From Strigops habroptila (Eukaryota > Chordata > Aves > Psittaciformes > Psittacidae): a DNA stretch of 64,000 bases. Below the pieces are notes generated by a model. It worked only from the letters and a program-made list of their open reading frames with translations. It did no database searches and was not told the DNA's origin. The DNA is taken from NCBI RefSeq assembly GCF_004027225.2, contig NC_044277.2:39288305-39352304 (forward strand). Reading direction: 5' to 3'. The translations under genes were made by a program, and so were the position numbers. Shown in pieces: positions 25,701 through 36,926 of this stretch. The stretch's first letter is position 1. Each line of letters begins with the position of its first letter.

Positions 25701-27430
25701 GAGAAAGGGCATTTCTACACTCAAAGAAAACTTGAAAGGAAAACCTAGGACAAATAAGATTACTTTAAGGAACTCGAGCTTATGCAAGGAACAATCAACA
25801 TAACCACATCAAGAGGAGATGCTGTTTTTCTTGCATAGAACAAAAACGTAGATTTTCATGTAAGCCCAGAACATAAGAGCACAGCAACAGGCAAACAGCA
25901 AGCACTAGAATAGTAGCTAAAGCCATAGAAGCAAAGAACATGCCCAAAGATACAGCAGAGGTGCCAAATGACAAACCTGTGCCAAGTAGGAGACAAGGTG
26001 CCCTTAGACAAGCAATGCAGCAAAACCAGAAGAGTCCAGAGAGACACAACCCTAAGGAAAAGGGGACAGTCAGCTCCCCAAAAGCTGCAGATGAACAAGA
26101 TTGTCAAGCAGAGGCATGGACAATGAGGAAGTATTATGGCTAAGTTTGACTAATGAAAGCAGAGTTCTCTAAGATGGGTTGAACAGAGAACAAAAGACCT
26201 TCAAAAGGAGCTGTATTAGAAGTCATTTCAGGACTACGTCATTAGATCAGAAACAAAACAGAACTACTAGTTAAAAAAAAGCTGGAATGAGAGGAGACCA
26301 AAATGCTCAAATTGGTAAAAAAAAAGAACTGGTGCCAAATGCGCAAAAAAGGAAAGACTGGTATGTAGGAGGGTATTGGAAGATGGTGACAAGGAGATGG
26401 TGGGCAATAAAGAGCCTTTGAATCTATAATGAAAGTTTGTTCTCCGTTACACACACACACCAAAAAAAAAAAAAACAAAAGAAAAAAAAAAAAACCAGCA
26501 AAGTTTGAATTTTAGGTGCAGAGGAAGTAATTTAAAATAAAGAATCTGATGATCTTGATTGAAAAAAGTCTATTTCGCTTGCCAGGAACTGACCAGGGAA
26601 CTTGTGACATGGCTTGGAGGCTGTACAGCCATGTTCGGAGAACTCAAAAAGCATAGTTACACACTCCTTCCAGTAACAGAAAGGGTATGATCAATCCATT
26701 TCAAAACTCAGATGTACAAGGGGAATACAACAGACAGAAAGAAGAGGGAGGAGCAAAAGCAGATCTCCGATTGTTGCTAGTCAGGTCGAATAACAAGGGG
26801 GAAGGTGGAAACAGCATAAAAATCCCACTAGCATAGAAATAGGCCTCCAGTGGAAAGAAACAAGACAAGCCAGACAGGAGAAACAGGAAGCCATGAAGTC
26901 TTTCCAAAACAGTCTAAATAGAGATACAACACTTTTACACCATCCTCCACGAGGTCAGCCAGAGTTCTGCCAACTTGATTGCAGTGAGTCCTAAAGGATT
27001 TCACATGCAACTTGAGCTCATGACAGTGTTTTTTTTGATTTACCACAGGGTACAAGCTTTTAAGCCAAGACACCAGAAGGTACTAGAGGTAACAAAACAG
27101 TGTTTCCACTAGACAGCAACTCATTTGCCCTCAGTTTAGTTAAGGAATCAGTCTAACTTAAGATTAAAGTACCTGTTCAAACTGAGCTTTGATAGTCTTG
27201 TATGAGTAAGCATTTCCAAATCTAGGGCTTCAGCTGTCCAGAGTCTTAGAGATGTACTATAGTTAAACCTGCCGTGTCACTCAGTATATGTTTACACATC
27301 TACAAGTCCCTCCCACATGCCCACCAGTGAAGTATCTATTTACTATCCACAGATGATACCATTCAGTTCAGACCCAAGGAGTTCAGTTCTATTTTCATCA
27401 ATCTGTCTAACCTCCTAACAAGCAAATCTG
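19742..27430. other. Gene-poor intergenic DNA downstream of CHCHD7
   Basis: No supported gene. The region holds A-rich runs (for example 22208-22222, 22947-22960, 26461-26495) and a short CA run near 26450. Open frames in it show no recognisable protein family. Confidence 0.5.
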
Positions 27431-27431
27431 A

Positions 27432-27437
27432 TTTATT
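27432..27437 (-). terminator. CHCHD7: Candidate CHCHD7 poly(A) signal
   Basis: On the minus strand this reads AATAAA. It is the first exact hexamer downstream of the CHCHD7 stop codon and would give a 3' UTR of roughly 550-580 bases. Use of this site is inferred. Confidence 0.45.
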
Positions 27438-27990
27438 GCAAGCTTCTGCTCTCACTGATGAGTGCAGTGGCAGACTTAATGACAAGCTTGTTGGATTTGG
27501 GATTTTAGTTCATGAATGGTCTTATTTAAACTGGGAACACAGAATACAACTCGTGAAAATAGCGGTAAGATCACACACGGTAAACATGCACTACTAGGCA
27601 GAATAGCTGGATAGCAGAAACACGTTGCACATACCAGTCTCTTAACCTGCTCCATCATTAGAACTACACAGCAACACTCACCAGCCCCCTCCTTTCAAAC
27701 AGATTTTCTGTGAGTCCCATTAATTTTATATTTAGCAAGTTAGTTTCTACTTCCAAAGTACCTAGATGTAAGTTGTGTCAATACTGTGTCTTCCAGTGAG
27801 AGGCCAAGTTCTCAAGACAGGAAGTATAAAACCAAGAAGTTTTATCCTAGAAAGTTCACGCATTTCAAAATTTAGGAGCTTATTTTAATCCAAGATATGG
27901 CAACTGTAAAGTCCAGTTCATGAAAGGTAAACTTGCTGCTGGTAGATTTCCTATGTATGGTGAAAACAGTCAAGCAATGCAAGCTTCTAG

Positions 27991-28092
27991 TCAGTAGGGC
28001 TTCCCCATTGATTCCAACATTTTCTTTCTCTCTTCTGCTGAGGGCATCTCTGGTTTCACACCATTTCTTCTCCTTTGCATCATAATGGCATG
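27991..28092 (-). CDS. CHCHD7: CHCHD7 coding exon 3 (last)
   Basis: 34 codons including TGA, after a TTTTCAG acceptor. It encodes [20 protein letters not shown] and ends MGKPY. This basic, partly helical tail follows the second CX9C helix and is the most characteristic part of CHCHD7 relative to other CHCH proteins. Confidence 0.95.
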   Translation of the reverse strand, partial: HAIMMQRRRNGVKPEMPSAEERKKMLESMGKPY

Positions 28093-29601
28093 CTGAAAAT
28101 AGAAAGTGACCATTAGAACACAGATTTCTCAGAGGTCTCTGCCTCTGAGCTCTGAATGAATAAGATTCTTTAATAGAAGCACTCTTTATATATCTAGAGC
28201 CTGATACTCTAAGTCTGATTAGCTGATAACTAAATGTGCTAGTATTTAATTGAAGAAATCTGATAGTTTACCTTGCTGCTTCAGAAAATAGTGTAATGGG
28301 AATACTGTAATTTCACTATGTCAGACTAACATCTGTAAATATTTTTTTGGTAGTTTGTGCAAGGCTAAGATAGAAGACTCTTTAGTACTATGGCATACGA
28401 AAAGAAAATAGAGAACAGTTTAACTGCACATAGTTCCTCATGATGCTTCTCTACCACAAGAGAGAAGGAAATAAGGACACCACCAAATAAGAATGAACTC
28501 TTCCTAAGCTTTATCTTAGGTTCAAGTAAACATGACCCAAACCAATGGAAAAAAAGGGAACTTGCCTCAGAATTTTTTTCATTACATCCATTTAAAACAA
28601 AACTTATTACTAGAAACATGAGACTCAAATTCAGAGGGAAATATTATCAGGTACTGCAAAAACACAGACTCATAAATCCAAGAGGGTAAACTTAAGAGAA
28701 CCAAGTGAAGTACTTTGATGTGCATCTGCTTAAATCTTCCAGCAGTACATACTGAGACTACCTAGGCCTGCAAGTCACTGTAAAAACAGTAGCGGTCAGC
28801 ACTTAGTTTGCAGAGTTCAGAAGGCAGTGTGTCAGAAGTAATGTACTTAAAGCAAGGTTTTACATGGAGTAAAATTTAGAAAATCTACTGTGCTTACCCA
28901 GAATTTTCTGCAGTTTCTGTACTTCAAAAAATAAGCAGTACACTTATCCTTGTTATAGTTGTTGTCATCCATACATTTATTAGAGGCATCTGTTTCCTTT
29001 AACAGGGAAAACATAGTTCAGGGCTGAGGGAAGTTACTGTACTCAATGTCTAAAAATTCTAACAAATCCCAGAATGAAGATAGGAGGCAGCTTCTCAGAT
29101 GAAAGAATACTATCAAAGAGAGCAGAGGAACATCTATCACAAAGGATGATCAGTAATTCCAAGCAATGACTTCATTTAAAGAAAACAGACATTAGTGATC
29201 TTTAAATAGTAAGGATAGCATCCATAGAAGAGTTGTTTACAAAGATGCGTGGTATAACTCACAAAAGACTTTAAAAAATCAACCAAGCTTGTCTAACCAG
29301 GATTTCAGGCTCTGGTTTTAAGGACAGAAAATTGAAGAGATTGTTATCAGCTGTTCTATTCCTATTTATGAGGAATTACTTGTTATTTCACACTTACTAT
29401 AATGCATGATTTTTCCCATCTTCAGACTCTTTAAGAAACTTTTAACGCAAAATGCCAATGTAAGAGTGCAACCCATAAAAAAAAAATCCTCTAGAAATCG
29501 TACTGTTTAACTTTAAAACATACAAACAAGTCACAATTTGATCATCTTACCGCTACACATGGATTTACATCATGGTCTCTAAGTTGTGCATGCCTGGACA
29601 T
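27991..29601 (-). CDS. CHCHD7: CHCHD7, twin CX9C mitochondrial protein, complete coding region
   Basis: Three coding exons (29601-29551, 28996-28898, 28092-27991) join in frame to 83 codons plus TGA; human CHCHD7 has 85. It encodes a small coiled-coil-helix-coiled-coil-helix protein. By family knowledge such proteins enter the mitochondrial intermembrane space and are oxidised by the MIA40 relay. The four cysteines form two CX9C pairs: Cys15 and Cys25, then Cys36 and Cys46. The first pair spans the exon junction. The start [15 protein letters not shown] and the tail RRRNGVKP...MGKPY resemble the human protein closely. All introns are GT-AG and in phase 0. It converges with SDR16C5 and shares a divergent CpG-island promoter with PLAG1. 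No defect is visible. Confidence 0.95.
28898..28996 (-). CDS. CHCHD7: CHCHD7 coding exon 2
   Basis: 33 codons, phase 0 at both ends, acceptor TTAAAG, donor GTAAGC. It starts ETDASNKC, supplying the second cysteine of the first CX9C pair. The second pair follows in [11 protein letters not shown], and the exon ends RKFW. Confidence 0.95.
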
Positions 29602-29625
29602 TCTGGACAGACACTCGTACCTTAG
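29551..29625 (-). CDS. CHCHD7: CHCHD7 exon with start codon
   Basis: The acceptor is TTTCTAG at 29626-29627. It has 24 bases of 5' UTR, then ATG at 29601-29599 and 17 codons ([17 protein letters not shown]) to a GTAAGA donor. It carries the first cysteine of the first CX9C pair. This ATG was chosen because its reading matches the human N-terminus in length and in the LRDxDxNPC block. Confidence 0.94.
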
Positions 29626-30683
29626 CTAGAAATAAAAAAGAAACAGGTTAAGTATCCACTTTCAATAGTAACTCAGGATAAAGTCTGGGCTTCAGCATGT
29701 AATAGAGGCCCTCCAATAACATACAGTTTGGTTGTCTTAAAAAAGACAACCAAACAACAAACCACCACCACCACCACCACTCTGCAAAATGTTACTTCAA
29801 AAGCACTAGCAGCAAGACAACTCCAGCAAGTTTAGCCTGTCACCAAGACTGCTTACTCCCTAACAAATTCCTAAGAGAATAGAACCACTGCAGTGACTCT
29901 TACACCAGCCTGTCATATCACTGAGGAAGTGACTGTGTCTAGGAGAAACATCTCCACAGAAGCTGTTCACAGCCAACACACTGTAGACACTTCAATTAAT
30001 AGTGTGTGGGAGCAACGTACAAGTAAACTTGTTCAGATTTGTGGCTACTCCTTCGCTAGATCACATCTGTATCTTCACTGAGCTCTCCCAGGTGTAACAA
30101 GCACCCAACCACCTCCTGTGCTGCTGTATCAGATCTTATTTAACAGAAAAAGAAATGGTTTCACCGCAAGGAGGGACCAGACCCACTCAGACTGCGTATG
30201 ACAGCTTGAATTATATTTTTCACCAGTTTAGTAGTTTGACAGTGATTCCAGGAACTGTAAGCTTGAGACAGAGTTCAGTGCCAAGAACCTAAACTGATCC
30301 AAGATGATGACATCAAGATGAACAGCAGACCCTCATTCCCTTTACAACTTCCTATACATTGCCTCAGGCACACATATGGCCATGCAGGTATTTGTTCCAA
30401 ACAAACACTAAATCTAACAAAAAATAATGTTGACCAGATGACTGTCATTGCAGCAAACTAAAGTACAGCTGATCAAGGAAACTGCTGAAGAACATCCTTG
30501 CTTGATCTTATTGGGGCTTTCCTAAAAACATTGCTGCTAATTCTGATCTTAGACCTGTTTCTGTTCACATAAGAGACTGATAACTGCAAATCTGCATTAA
30601 AAAGCCAGTTTTGCTTGATACCAGCAAACAAACAAAAAAGCAAATACTGCTCTTACTAGCTCATAGACAGAAAACAGTGTTTT

Positions 30684-30687
30684 AGAT
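30684..30687. repeat. Target-site duplication of the provirus, left copy
   Basis: AGAT lies directly left of the left LTR and is repeated at 39529-39532 directly right of the right LTR. A 4-bp duplication is typical of gammaretroviral integration. Confidence 0.8.
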
Positions 30688-31263
30688 TGATTCAAAGAAA
30701 TCACTCCACAGTATGCACTGTAAAGCAAAGCACAAACCTTTACTGGTGCCAGGAGCGTGTGGGGGTTCAAACCTCCATATGCATGTCCAAAGAACAGTAA
30801 ATCTTAAGGGCTCTTTTATTCCAACTTTTCATCTTGATACAATTTTATCTAAAGCATACATTCAGACAATTTGATAAGTTACATAACTTGTGGTTTTCTT
30901 ATCCTATTGCGCACTTGGGTCAAGGCTACAATGACAGTCTATGGGTTAGTATTAATCAGGATTCTTACAGCTGTTTACCTTTTAGCTTAGTATTATTGAT
31001 TAACTGCTAATACCTGTGAGCTACATGCTTGGTTCTTTGTTCAAGTTGTTATCGTATTTTGCCATTAGGGGTGTCCCTGCTTATAAGCAACTTACAGAAG
31101 CAGATGCAATGCTGCCTACGTACTAGAGTTCTAACTTATTGTATATCATGCCCTACCAGGAGGGCAGGTCCTTACTTGCAGACAGGTTTCTATTAAGTGT
31201 GCACGGTCATACTCTTCCTAAATAGCAAAGTTACGTCAACTAAGGCCTAATGGCTTGGTCTCA
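30688..31263 (-). repeat. 3' LTR of the provirus
   Basis: 576 bp, the same length as the right LTR. On the minus strand it begins TGAGACCAAG and ends GAATCA, so it has TG...CA ends. At the place where the other LTR has TATAAAAG it reads AATAAAAG (30813-30820). Confidence 0.93.
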
Positions 31264-31276
31264 ATCCCCCCTTTTC
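31264..31276 (-). other. Polypurine tract of the provirus
   Basis: The minus strand reads GAAAAGGGGGGAT directly before the 3' LTR. Such a purine run primes plus-strand DNA synthesis in retroviruses, and its position fixes the LTR boundary. Confidence 0.85.
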
Positions 31277-31306
31277 TTCAAAATTGTGCAAATTCTTTTG
31301 CATGGT

Positions 31307-33730
31307 CTATAGTATGTACACTTGTTGAGCTACTGTACAAACTTTCCACCATATCCACAAATTAACAATAGTTAATAAAGCCGTAGTCAGTATTAGCATA
31401 AGACTGGGGTGGACCAGAAAATTAAAAAGTTGCCGTAGGAGATTGCCATTTTGTCCCTCCCAAGAAAATTTCCCCCCAGTAGTGTTCTCCACTTGTCTTG
31501 ATGTCAGTGATGATTTCTTTTATTTCTTCTACACTGTGCTTAACAGTCCATACTGCTCAGTGGGAAGCTCCATTGACCTGGTGTATCATCTTCTCGAGTT
31601 CTGGTTGATACAACATCTTCTTTGGCATTTCTATTTTTCTGTCCAATTTGTAGGACAGGTATAATGTGGCATAACATATAGTTATCTTGTATTAGTTGAT
31701 TAGTGGTTACAGGGATGGTATAATTAAAATCACATCCAATGATTTTGGTGAAATTACACACACAAAAGTTGGTAGCATTTGTTTCTTCAATACAGTTATC
31801 GTTACATTCTCACACACAGTTCTTAAACAAGCACATCCCTTTTCAATATAATACACTTGGGAGCCTGCATGAGTGACAGAGATCATTTCAATAATGCAAG
31901 TGCTATCTTCAGTATCAAGACAGAGATCTTCATTTCCAGTTATAGCATTTTCACAGATAAACCCTAACTGTTCTCTTGGACTACAAGCCTCTATGCTTAT
32001 AGTTTGGCAGCTTTGGGTCTTAGGGTTAGATTTTGCCCATACATTGTGTCCCATCAGTCTCACTACAACACCTTGGTGTATGGTCCCTAGAGACAATACA
32101 GGAAATGTATCTAATACTTTGGCATGTTCAGTTGCCAACACAAAAGCAGTAATTTCCCTCTGAAAGGGGTTATACGTGAAATTTACTAGTTTCCACCACG
32201 CTTGATATGTTTTCTCAAAATCAGTGGTAGTATGATTTCTAGCAATAATTGCTCCTACCTCTTGTGGAAAAAGTCCTGTTTCTCCTTCCCTAATAATAGC
32301 CGCTGCAACAGATTGTAACCAAAGTTGTGACTGACTACAGCCTAAAGCTAGGGACACATTTCCTTGCAAATTCCCTATAAAATTAGTAATGTGATATAGG
32401 TCCTGAGAGCTGTGTTCTGCTAACACTGTTGTAAGATCACTTACCAACTGCTGTGTTTCGGCAATGGTAAGGAGAGATGATATGCGGGGAATTTCTAGAT
32501 TTCCTAACTCGAGATGACTGTGCTTAATTTAGTTACTAAGACTTCTTGATCAAAGGAGTTTTAAGACTCCCATTCCAGATATGAACCATCCCATCAAGTC
32601 CGTTCTATGTCTAGCACGGAGTATTCTAGACTGAATACAGGCTCCCCATCCTACAAAGTTTTGGTTAATAAAAGGTTTACATTACAATTTTATGGTTAAG
32701 ATACCAGCTTGTAGCCTTACCAACACTTTCTTTAAAGAGTATTTGGGGCCTAGCACCAATTTTTGTTCATTTGATTGCCTTACTACATGAGGTCCCGCCA
32801 ATAAGATATTGTGATATTTGACTGCGCATTCTGAAGGGGAGAAGGGAGTAGGTGTGGTGAGTCTGATGACTCCCACTCTCAGCCTAAGGGATATTCCATC
32901 CAGTCCTTGTGTCCAGTTAAATGCTAGAGTATTTAGTCCAGTCACTGTAAGATTAAGTCTGCAGGTTTCCCTATAAGAACAGTCAGCTAGAATTTGATCT
33001 TGTCCTATTCAGGATATTGTAAACTCACGGGTATAGTTTTTAAGGCTTTTAAAAAGAGTTTAAGATAGAATATGTTTCCATATCTTTGTGCACATATCCG
33101 GGTTTGGATGTTATTAACAGATATTGTTGGGGAGTATTCATCCAAGGGAGTTCTTACAGGTACCTCTTGAATATCATTTCCAACCGTGTATCGTAAATAA
33201 ATCGCCCCTTCTATCCTTCCCCCAAGCGAAAGACTCAAATTACATTTATGGTGTCCTAGGATGGACCTTTTCTCTTTTGATGTAGTAGGATTAGAGGGAT
33301 CTGTTACCTGTTTAGGGTCTTCATGGGTACTTATTTGGACCATTGGCATATCTTTACTAAAGGGTATTATCATAGTGGACTGATCTTGTGGTATTTTAAT
33401 GTTAATTCATCTAGAGGCTCGTCTCCATTTTTGGTTCTCTACCAAATATCCTATACAGGATAAAATGCTGTCTTCTTGGATGTTAAAAGAGTATGAACAC
33501 TCTGCACTCATGCAGGATACAGACAGGGTGAAGTCTGGATTTTGGCTTGGTATTGCATAAAGGTTCACCATAATAACTGGCCATGCGGGCGAATTTGCCT
33601 CAAATTGGCATGCCAGAGTGACAAGTTGGGAACCCCTTTTGGTAAATATAGGGGAGGGTTGTAAGTTTTCCCATTCTTTGTGAGTAGTTGAGTGACTGCT
33701 TATAGTCAGGAAAGTATATACTGTTTTCAT
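31307..33730 (-). pseudogene. env: Endogenous retroviral env remnant
   Basis: Minus-strand open segments run 33730-33407, 33373-33005, 32945-32682, 32447-31707 and 31492-31307. The first two share a frame split by a TGA at 33407-33409. Later segments need frame changes, so the gene is dead. The surface part has many cysteines and N-glycosylation sequons. Near 32604-32618 an arginine-rich RARHR precedes a Gly-rich hydrophobic segment (LMGWFISGMGVL), a plausible cleavage site and fusion peptide. The transmembrane part has a heptad-like TQQLVSDLTTVL and a late hydrophobic anchor around 31340-31430. I do not see the CX6CC motif or the LQNRRxLD-type block usual in gammaretroviral Env. Assignment as env rests on position and these features. 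Confidence 0.75.
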
Positions 33731-33745
33731 AACCGCACCCTCGTT

Positions 33746-36700
33746 TCAGTCTTCCCCTTGATATTGTACAGTATATGTTCGCCCATAAAGCATTTCAAAA
33801 CAGCTTAGTTTCTCTTTTAATCGCTGTTTAACCCTTATCCACAACAAGGCTAGAGGTAATGCTTGACTCCAGTTTAAATTAGCTTCTTGACAAATCTTTG
33901 CTAATTGTTGTTTAATCAAATGATTCATCTTCTCTACCTGCCCACTAGCCTGTGGTTGATAAGGGGTATGTAACTGCCAATCAATTTGTAATATCTGACT
34001 GATTTGCTGTACAATTTGTGCACAAAAATGAGTACCTCTGAAGATATGGTTGCTGGTACTCCAAATCTGGGGATTATTTCGTTAAGGAGCACCTTTGTTA
34101 CTTCTTGAGCCTTGTTGCTCTGGGCTGGAAAGGCCTCCCGTCAGCCAGAGAAGGTATCTGTTAGTACTAAAAGGCACCTGTACCTCCCTTTTCTGGGTAG
34201 TTCAGAGAAATCAATTTGCCACTATTGTTCAGGGAGATTGCCCTTCCCAATTGTCCCTAAATTGGGTTTACTAGTAGTCTGGGGGTGATTATGGAGACAG
34301 AGTTTGCATTGTTTTGTAATTTCTATTACTGTGGTGTACAGGTTACATCCCACTATCCGTCTCTTTAAACTATCATATAGGGCATCTGCTCCCCAGTGTG
34401 CCTTATTATGTTCTTCTTGAACTATTTTCCATAATATTCATTCTGGCACCACTATTTGCCCTTCAGGAAGAACATACATTTTATTTTTCAGTTGTGCTTT
34501 TAAATCCTGAGCTAGTTTTAAATCTTCCTTTGAATAAGAAATTTCAGAATTAATACTTACTATTTTTCTATCTGGTATTATGGCCAGTAGGTTTACCTCT
34601 CCTTCTTCTGCCTCTCTTTTTGCCTCTAGATCTGCCAGTCAGTTCCCTTTTTCCTGAGCCGTGTCACCCCTTTGGTGTCCTCTGCAGTGCATCACTGCCA
34701 CTCGATTCGGTAATTTTATAGCTTCAAGAAGCCTCAGTATTTCCGCAGAGCGCTTGATTTGTTTTCCGTGAGACGTCAAAAGCCCACGCTCTTTCCACAC
34801 AGCCCCATGGGCGTGAACTACTCCAGACGCGTATTTTGAGTCTGTCCAAATATTAACATCTCTTCCATTGGCTAATTCTAGTGCTCTTGTTAGAGCAATA
34901 GTTTTGGCTTTTTGCGCCGATGTTCCCACTGGGAGGGCTCGGGCTTCAATGGTTCGCTGAGTAGTGGTTACAGCATATCCTGCTTTCTGAACTCCATTTT
35001 TAACAGAGTTGCTTCCGTCAGTGAACCAGGTTCCCATTCCCGGCAAGGGTTCTTCTTTTAAATCAGGCTGGCTTGAGTAAGTGGCTTCAATGGTTTGTAG
35101 GCAGTCATGAGTTACCGGTTCCCCAATGGCTGTGGCACTGTTGAGGAAAGAGGCTGGGTTGACATTAGTAGTGACTATATCTACATCATCTTGTTCTACC
35201 AATATTGCTTGGTACTTAAGGAACAGAGAGGGGGACAGCCAGTGCCCCCCTTTTTGTTCCAGTACCACAGATACAGTGATACCAGGACAGTCATCTTTTG
35301 TCCGATAGTGAATCTTTGAGCTTCCTGGATGTTTAGGACCACGGCTGTCACTGTCTGTAAGCATCCAGGCCATCCTTTGCTTATTTCATCTAGTTGCTTT
35401 GAGAAGTAAGTTACAGTTCTTTTGTAGGGTTCTGTATTTTGAGCTAGGACCCTGAGGGCTATGCCTTGTCTCTCATGTGAAAATAACCAAAAGAGTTTGG
35501 TGACATCTGGGAGTCTGAGGGCTGGGGCCCTCATTAATTCCTTCTTCAATTCATTAAATGCTCATTTTCCTTCCCCAGTCCACTGTAATTCCCTCATTTC
35601 TGTTTGCAGCAATTGGTATAGGGGTTTTACTAATACGCCATAATTATAGATCCAGAGTCGACACCAACCTGTCATCCCGAGAAGCATCCAAAGTTCCTTA
35701 GGTGTCCTGGGCTGAAGAGTTTGGCAGATTGTCTCTTTGCATTCTTGTCCTAATTTCCACTGCCCCTGAGACCTCATATCCCTGGTAGGTGTCTTCTTGC
35801 TTCATTATTTGTGCCTTTTGCTGAGATACCTTATATCCTTTAAGTCCAAGAAAATTTAAGAGGCTTACTGTCCACTCCCTACAGCTGTTTAAGGTTTCAG
35901 TGGCTATCAATAGGTCATCTACATATTGGAGCAAAACTCCTTCCCCAGTGGGTGCCATCCAGTCAGTCCTCAAGGTCTTTCACCAGTTGGTTTCCAAATA
36001 ATGTTGGGCTATTTTTGAAGCCTTGGGGTAACATGGTCCAGGTGAGTTGGGATTTCCAACCTGGCTCCAGATTTTCCCATTCAAAAGCAAACAATTTTTG
36101 GCTCTCTGGCTCCAAGGGCAGGCAGAAGAAGGCATCTTTTAAGTCTAAAACAGTAAACCAAACAAGATTCTCTTTCAGTTTTGTTAACAAAGTGTAAGGG
36201 TTGGCCACTACGAGATGAAGATCTTCTACTATTTTATTGATAGCTCTTAGTCTTGTACTAATCAATAACTTTTCCATCTGGTTTCTGGATTGGCAAAACG
36301 GGGGTGTTGTATTCGGATTCACATGCTACTAAAGGGCCAAATTTCAGAAAAGAATCTATTATAAGTTTAATTCCTTTCCTGTCTTCTAGTTGGAGGGGGT
36401 ATTGTTTCTTACTGGTTGGGTCCCGGGCTTCAGTCTTACTTGGATGGGTTTGGCATGCTTTGCCTTACTGGGTGTTCTGTTGGCCCACACTCCTGGATAG
36501 ACTTGATCCAAGATATCCAAGGGGACCGGCTTTGTTACCTGTGGCTGGATTAGAGCTAAACTTAATACTTTGATTAACTGGTCGTCTTGAATTTGTATTT
36601 CATCATTTTGACGCTTGATCTCTGCTTCCAACTTTTCTAACAGATCCCGTCCTAGTAACGCTTTTGGGGCATTTGGCATATATAAAATTTTGTGCGTTCC

Positions 36701-36926
36701 TATCATTGTACCCATTTTATATCGGAGAGATTGCATATATGGTACCTTCTGTCACTGGCCTGTCTCCCCAGTCACATTTAAAGACTCATTATCGATCAAA
36801 GCTAACTGTTGATTTAACACAGAAAATGTAGCTCCGGTGTCTACTAGAAATTCTACATTTGTGTCTTCTTTCCCCAGCTTCACTACAGCCAGGGGGATCG
36901 GCCAGGGTTTGATCCTCCGGTCCCCC
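33746..36926 (-). pseudogene. pol: Endogenous retroviral pol remnant (PR-RT-RNase H-IN)
   Basis: Domains in order on the minus strand: protease with LVDTGAT (Asp codon 36839-36841); reverse transcriptase with VLDLKDAFF and YVDD (35914-35925); RNase H with TDGS and WTDSKY; integrase with an HX3H...CX2C zinc region near 34400-34275, WQIDF and VLTDTF aspartate blocks, and a C-terminal YGRTYT segment. Reading-frame changes occur near 35970 and near 36340. An amber stop lies at 34222-34224 just before the first integrase Asp block. In RNase H the expected catalytic Glu is Lys (AAA at 34903-34905). The gene cannot make a functional polyprotein. Confidence 0.93.

Noticed and set aside
25795-26143. 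Hydrophobic minus-strand frame with a plus-strand partner
   Set aside because: It looked like a small membrane protein, but the region has no splice or promoter context. The hydrophobic reading is what A-rich purine sequence gives when translated antisense.
29761-29780. (ACC)n run considered as CRISPR-like or coding repeat
   Set aside because: A plain trinucleotide microsatellite in an intron of a vertebrate genome, with no spacers or frame.
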